The notes under the pieces were generated by a model, which saw only the letters and a list, made by a program, of their open reading frames with translations, had not been told where the DNA came from and did not search any database. The position numbers were made by a program, and so were the translations under genes. This document shows, piece after piece, positions 13,051-16,187 of a DNA stretch of 16,187 nt. Numbering within the stretch: the stretch's first letter is position 1; the number at the start of each line of letters is the position of its first letter. Source of the stretch: an uncultured Eubacteriales bacterium (GTDB lineage Bacteria; Bacillota; Clostridia; Oscillospirales; CAG-272); contig USGH01000027.1 in the NCBI GenBank assembly GCA_900554225.1, forward strand, positions 1-16,187. Direction: 5' to 3'.

Positions 13051-15039
13051 ATGTTCAACGCAATGTGGCTCACCCATCCGACACATCGGTATTCCGAAAA
13101 CGGCCTCTATCTGTTCCGGTATACCTTTACCTTAGACGATGCACCGCGATCGGCACAAACGCATATCGCGGCGGAATCCCGTTACAAGCTCTTCGTCAAC
13201 GGAGAACGCGCCGCATTCGGTCCCTGTCGTCCGTCTGCGGAGGAACGGTATTACGACACCGTAGAGCTTGCACCGTATCTGCGAAAGGGCGAAAATACCC
13301 TGTACTGCCGTGTCCTCTGTCTGGCCGACAAGAGCGACGCCGCAGCACCCCAATATCTCTTTGGCGTACTGCGAACCGGGAATCTCGCGTTGGCTATGGA
13401 GATGACGATCACGCTTTCCGACGGCACAACAAAGGTGGTACGCACCGATGGAGAAAGCGGCTGGGAATGCGCTGTGGATACAACCACGGAGATCGAGATG
13501 ACACGCCGTGAGCTGTCCTGCTGCACGATCGAGGAACATGCACATGAGCAAAATATGCCGGAATGGCTCCCTGCACAGGTGCTGCTCCCCGTCCATGCCA
13601 AGCGAGAGGAAGCATATATGTACGGGATCGTCAACGATCTCTTTGTCACGCCGCGTCCGATTCCGATGCTTTATCAGAAGGAGGTTCCGTTTACCACCAC
13701 GGATGGCGAATACTATATCGCGGAGGAGCTGACCTTTGGCTTTCCGGTACTGCGCGCGGCAGGTCATGGCACAGTGCGCCTGTCCTATGCGGAATCCTTT
13801 GGGGATGGCGGCGGAAAAAAGCACCGTCTCGACCGCACGCTTCCCTTCAACGGTTCTGTGGATACGATTGAGGTAGACGGAGAGACCGTGTTTGAGCCGT
13901 TCTGGTATCACACGGCACGGATCATGCGTGTCCAGATCGTTGGAGAGGTGCAGATCGAATCGCTGCGGTTTGTCGAAGTGGGGTATCCGCTCACCATTCC
14001 CTCCGATTGTGATTTCGGCACCGACGCGGACAATGCGCTGTGGAAAATCTCCGTCGCCACCCTGATGCGCTGTATGCAGGAAAGCTATGAGGACTGTCCG
14101 TTCTATGAGCAGCTCCAGTACTGCATGGACACGTCTCTCCAGATGCTCTACAACTATCAGCTCACCGACGACGATCGACTGGCACGGAAGGCGATCCACG
14201 ATTTCCGCCTGTCCCAGCGTGCGGACGGTCTTCTTTCGAGCCGTTATCCGACCACGCAGGAGCAGTTTATCCCGTCGTTCTCCTTCTACTACATCTTCAT
14301 GGTCGCCGAGCATTACCGTCGGTTTGGAAACCTGTCCCTTGTGCAGGAAAATCTGCGCGCCATGGACGGCGTGATCGAATGGTTCCGCGGCTATCTCGAT
14401 CCGTGCGGACTGCTCACGAAAACGATGTACTGGGACTTCATCGACTGGTCTGCACCGTGGGGCGGTACACAGGGTGCTCCTTCCTGCGGCGGGCAGAAGA
14501 TCGTGGCAATCGTCAGCGCAATGTATGTGTATGTTCTGCGAGAAGCGGCAAAATTGAATGTGCTTTGCGGCAGACAATCCACCGCGGACGAATATCGCAC
14601 TCTTGCCGACGCCACTGCCTCCGCCATCCAGTCGCTCTGCTATCACGCGGATCGCGGTCTGTACAGCGACGATCTCCGCGGCGAATACTATAGCCAGCAT
14701 ATGCAGGTCTGGTGCGTGCTGTCCGGAATTGCCGAGGGAGAGACGGCACGGAGAATCATGGAAAACGCACTGACTCTGGATGCAAAATGCACCTTTGCCT
14801 ACGCATATTTCTGGTTCCGCGCCCTGGAATCGGTCGGTCTGTACGACCATTCGGAAACGATGATGGATCGACTCCGCGCCCTTCCCGCCCTCGGCTGTAC
14901 GACCATTCCGGAGACACCGGACGCGCCGCGCAGTGACTGCCATGCCTGGGGAGCGATCGCCATCTACGAATTTGCCGCCGTTATTTTGGGGGTGCATACC
15001 GTCGATGCCGCCAAAAAACGTATCCGCAATGCACCCTAA
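13051..15039 (+). CDS. GH78-like alpha-L-rhamnosidase family glycosidase, C-terminus truncated by frameshift
   Basis: A 662-residue protein from the ATG at 13051, with AGGAG at 13037-13041; an in-frame GTG at 13045 is too close to that site. No signal peptide is seen, so it is likely cytoplasmic. The N-terminal half is beta-rich, with AESRYKLFVNGERAAFGPCRP and the YYDTVELAPYLRKGENTL segment typical of GH78 accessory domains. The catalytic (alpha/alpha)6 domain starts near ~330 and has ESYEDCPFYEQLQYCMDTS (E347-D348-C349-P350), which matches the acid-carrying motif of rhamnosidase-like enzymes, and ends with PRSDCHAWGA. It would remove L-rhamnose or a similar sugar from glycans. The frame stops at IRNAP, while ~65 residues of the usual C-terminal beta-domain lie downstream in another frame. 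The exact sugar specificity is not established by sequence. Confidence 0.82.
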   Translation: MFNAMWLTHPTHRYSENGLYLFRYTFTLDDAPRSAQTHIAAESRYKLFVNGERAAFGPCRPSAEERYYDTVELAPYLRKGENTLYCRVLCLADKSDAAAPQYLFGVLRTGNLALAMEMTITLSDGTTKVVRTDGESGWECAVDTTTEIEMTRRELSCCTIEEHAHEQNMPEWLPAQVLLPVHAKREEAYMYGIVNDLFVTPRPIPMLYQKEVPFTTTDGEYYIAEELTFGFPVLRAAGHGTVRLSYAESFGDGGGKKHRLDRTLPFNGSVDTIEVDGETVFEPFWYHTARIMRVQIVGEVQIESLRFVEVGYPLTIPSDCDFGTDADNALWKISVATLMRCMQESYEDCPFYEQLQYCMDTSLQMLYNYQLTDDDRLARKAIHDFRLSQRADGLLSSRYPTTQEQFIPSFSFYYIFMVAEHYRRFGNLSLVQENLRAMDGVIEWFRGYLDPCGLLTKTMYWDFIDWSAPWGGTQGAPSCGGQKIVAIVSAMYVYVLREAAKLNVLCGRQSTADEYRTLADATASAIQSLCYHADRGLYSDDLRGEYYSQHMQVWCVLSGIAEGETARRIMENALTLDAKCTFAYAYFWFRALESVGLYDHSETMMDRLRALPALGCTTIPETPDAPRSDCHAWGAIAIYEFAAVILGVHTVDAAKKRIRNAP

Positions 15040-15233
15040 TCGACCGAAGGAACCACGCCTGCGGTACGGTATACACCGGAATCGGCAAGGTATTTGTGGA
15101 ATGGAAGAAGAAAAACGGCACCTTCACACTCCATATCCACGCGGAGGGAGAAGGTGAAAAGGAAATCTGCCTGCCGGACGGTCTGTCATTCACCTCTCTG
15201 GAGGACGACATCACCTGTACCTGCACCATCTGA
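15037..15233 (+). pseudogene. Displaced C-terminal segment of the glycosidase (frameshift remnant)
   Basis: Shifting one base back at the CCC of 15034-15036 gives a continuous ~65-residue tail: LIDRRNHACGTVYTGIGKV, a strand VEWKKKNGTFTLHIHAEGEG, then ICLPDG and a TGA at 15231-15233. The GTVYTxIGKVxVEW pattern with an ITLPxG-like strand is how rhamnosidase-type enzymes normally end. One missing C in a CCCC run would explain the break. Confidence 0.75.
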
Positions 15234-15249
15234 CAAAAAGAATTTCCCT

Positions 15250-15281
15250 AATGCGGGCCCCCCGATAAGCCATCGGGCATT
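15250..15281. other. Hairpin downstream of the glycosidase gene
   Basis: CCCGAT (15261-15266) pairs with ATCGGG (15272-15277) around AAGCC, and outer AATG (15250-15253) can pair with CATT (15278-15281) with an unpaired GC-rich bulge. No T-run follows on the plus strand. It may help stop or stabilise the transcript. Confidence 0.4.
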
Positions 15282-15322
15282 CCTGTATCTGCTGCATTCC
15301 CAATCGTATATTCCAAAACAAA

Positions 15323-15402
15323 AAAACGGGAAGCCTGTCCCGGGGAGATATGCCGCAATACTGCAGCCGTGCGTATCCTCTGTCCGATGGGGTTCCCGTT
15401 TT
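15323..15402. terminator. Long-stem bidirectional terminator or structured RNA
   Basis: AAAACGGGAA (15323-15332) pairs perfectly with TTCCCGTTTT (15393-15402) around a 60-base interior. On the minus strand seven T residues follow the stem, ending the DUF6514-like gene; on the plus strand TTTTATATTTT follows. The interior contains a second stem (GATATGC 15347-15353 with GCGTATC 15371-15377), complete only if read as plus-strand RNA because it uses a G-U pair. Confidence 0.7.
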
Positions 15403-15419
15403 ATATTTTGCACTCTGCC

Positions 15420-15704
15420 TTATTCAGACAGCAGATCCATCAGTACATCCCGCAGTGTCATGGGAGTAACATGACCGCGACATACCTTCCAAAAAAGGCG
15501 CAGTGCAATATCAGGGATGGTTGTAACGTCACGCACGGATTCCGTGAGGTGGAGATTGGCGTTGTCGAGCGTGACCGTGATGCGATACGATTTTCCGCAC
15601 ACCGGCATATTCTCCTCGGTGAGGGTGTATGTACAGATGCCTATAGGCTCAAGTTGCTGTGTCTGTACGCACAGGTTTCGGATTTCCGATATTTGAGAGA
15701 CCAT
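15420..15704 (-). CDS. DUF6514-like small protein
   Basis: A 94-residue protein whose ATG (15704-15702) has GGAAAGG about eight bases upstream. The layout fits DUF6514: a central beta-rich part (GICTYTLTEENM, then KSYRITVTL), a VRDVTTIPDIALRLFWKVC segment, and a closing helix VTPMTLRDVLMDLLSE resembling the LspxHLxDVVEDfL ending of that family. No membrane segment or catalytic motif is visible, and family function is unknown. It is monocistronic and ends 18 bases before the long-stem terminator. A small GGAAG/CTTCC hairpin (15721-15736) precedes its ribosome site. The identification rests on recall of the family pattern and is tentative; that the ORF is real is more secure. Confidence 0.6.
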   Translation of the reverse strand: MVSQISEIRNLCVQTQQLEPIGICTYTLTEENMPVCGKSYRITVTLDNANLHLTESVRDVTTIPDIALRLFWKVCRGHVTPMTLRDVLMDLLSE

Positions 15705-16187
15705 CGTGTATCCTTTCCGTGGAAGGCTCCGCTTCCGCTCAACGTATTTTTGGGTTCTATGGCATACAGCATTGTTTTGGAAAACGGTTATTCCACAGGA
15801 TCTGCTATGCCGTTTTCACCTTTCTATAGAATACACCCTTTCTCACGAGAATGTAATCCACAATTATGAGTATTGAGAACCTAGTTTGGTTTTTGCGAAA
15901 CCATATATGGTTTTCAAGAACCATCCGTGGTTTTCAAGAACCATCCGTGGTTTTCGAAGAACCATATATGGTTTTTCAGGACTCATATATGGTTTTTCGC
16001 GAAAATATAGTCCATTTTTGACTATTTCCGTTCTCAAGCCGGGTTTTCACAGACCGTCACCCGTTTTTGCTGCCGATTGTGGATTCCGCGCTCCGACAGA
16101 AAAAATCTGTGGTTCGTCGCTCTCCGTTCGCGGTTTCATAGAAGGTCATTCTTGATATGTGTGTTTCGCCAACTTCCATTTGCTTTT
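15705..16187. other. Intergenic region without a credible gene
   Basis: About 480 bases hold no ORF with a start site and plausible composition. The region contains the leader of the DUF6514-like gene (no clear promoter found), the six-unit dyad array (15878-16001), the palindrome TTTTCGCGAAAA (15994-16005), and a hairpin ATAGTC/GACTAT (16007-16012 with 16020-16025). The last ~160 bases show no further recognisable structure beyond an ACAGA/TCTGT mini-hairpin near 16100. Confidence 0.6.
15878..16001. repeat. Tandem array of six 20-21-bp units with alternating AACCA/TGGTT arms
   Basis: Units start at 15878, 15899, 15919, 15939, 15960 and 15981 and are 20 or 21 bases long. The consensus is AACCA-N4-TGGTTTT followed by a 4-5-base linker (CAAG, CGAAG or similar). 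Units 2 and 5 contain the perfect 14-bp palindrome AACCATATATGGTT. Units 3 and 4 keep the arms but have TCCG in the centre. Unit 1 (AACC-TAGTTT-GGTT) and unit 6 (ACTCATATATGGTT) are degenerate edge copies. The arms are conserved while the centres and linkers vary, and spacing is close to two helical turns. Confidence 0.9.

Noticed and set aside
13132..14997. 621-residue minus-strand ORF
   Set aside because: Antisense shadow of the glycosidase gene; the plus frame has clear GH78-like motifs and a ribosome site, the minus frame has neither.
15878..16001. CRISPR array
   Set aside because: Units are 20-21 bases in total with linkers of only 4-5 similar bases, so there are no unique spacers; no cas genes are present.
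15886..16155. 89-residue plus-strand ORF over the repeat array
   Set aside because: It starts at a TTG with no ribosome site and its repetitive peptide is simply the dyad array translated; the 20-base period shifts frame.

Overview
The window looks like chromosomal DNA from a Gram-positive Clostridia-type Firmicute, probably a gut Oscillospirales/Ruminococcaceae relative. The reasons are a GC content that by eye sits in the fifties, strong AGGAG-type ribosome sites, sigma-A promoters with 17-bp spacers, lipoprotein signal peptides, and families common in that group (a DUF4358 lipoprotein, DHHW-type acetylation proteins, and a DUF6514-like protein). No tRNA, rRNA, transposase, integrase or phage structural gene was recognised.

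Left third (1-3752): the tail of an unidentified ORF enters from the left edge. A strong promoter then drives three genes joined by 4-bp ATGA overlaps: a TIGR04076-like cysteine-rich small protein, a DUF5131 (phage Gp37/Gp68-like) three-cysteine protein, and a GNAT acetyltransferase. Next come a TetR-family regulator, whose promoter carries two identical perfect palindromes, and a second GNAT acetyltransferase. A strong bidirectional terminator closes this block.

Middle (3753-10403): a minus-strand FAD-dependent oxidoreductase with a cysteine cluster is divergent from a four-gene cell-surface O-acetylation locus. That locus encodes a DUF4358 lipoprotein, an AlgI/PatA-like membrane O-acyltransferase (MBOAT), a membrane-anchored DHHW/AlgJ-like protein, and an AlgX/DHHW-like lipoprotein on a coiled-coil stalk. 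The MBOAT would move acetyl groups across the membrane and the two SGNH-type proteins would place them on an extracytoplasmic polymer. The MBOAT reading frame has no start codon where homologues begin.

Right third (10456-16187): a promoter with a perfect 15-bp dyad in its leader precedes a CtpE-like P-type cation ATPase that is split by a frameshift. A GH78-like alpha-L-rhamnosidase-type glycosidase follows, and its last ~65 residues are cut off by a second frameshift. A long-stem bidirectional terminator or structured RNA separates it from a minus-strand DUF6514-like gene. The final ~480 bases appear non-coding and hold an unusual array of six 20-21-bp units built from alternating AACCA and TGGTT arms.

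The points most worth a second look are the dyad array at the right end, the regulatory architecture of the tetR promoter, the lost MBOAT start, the two frameshifts, and the gene content of the O-acetylation and DUF5131 operons.
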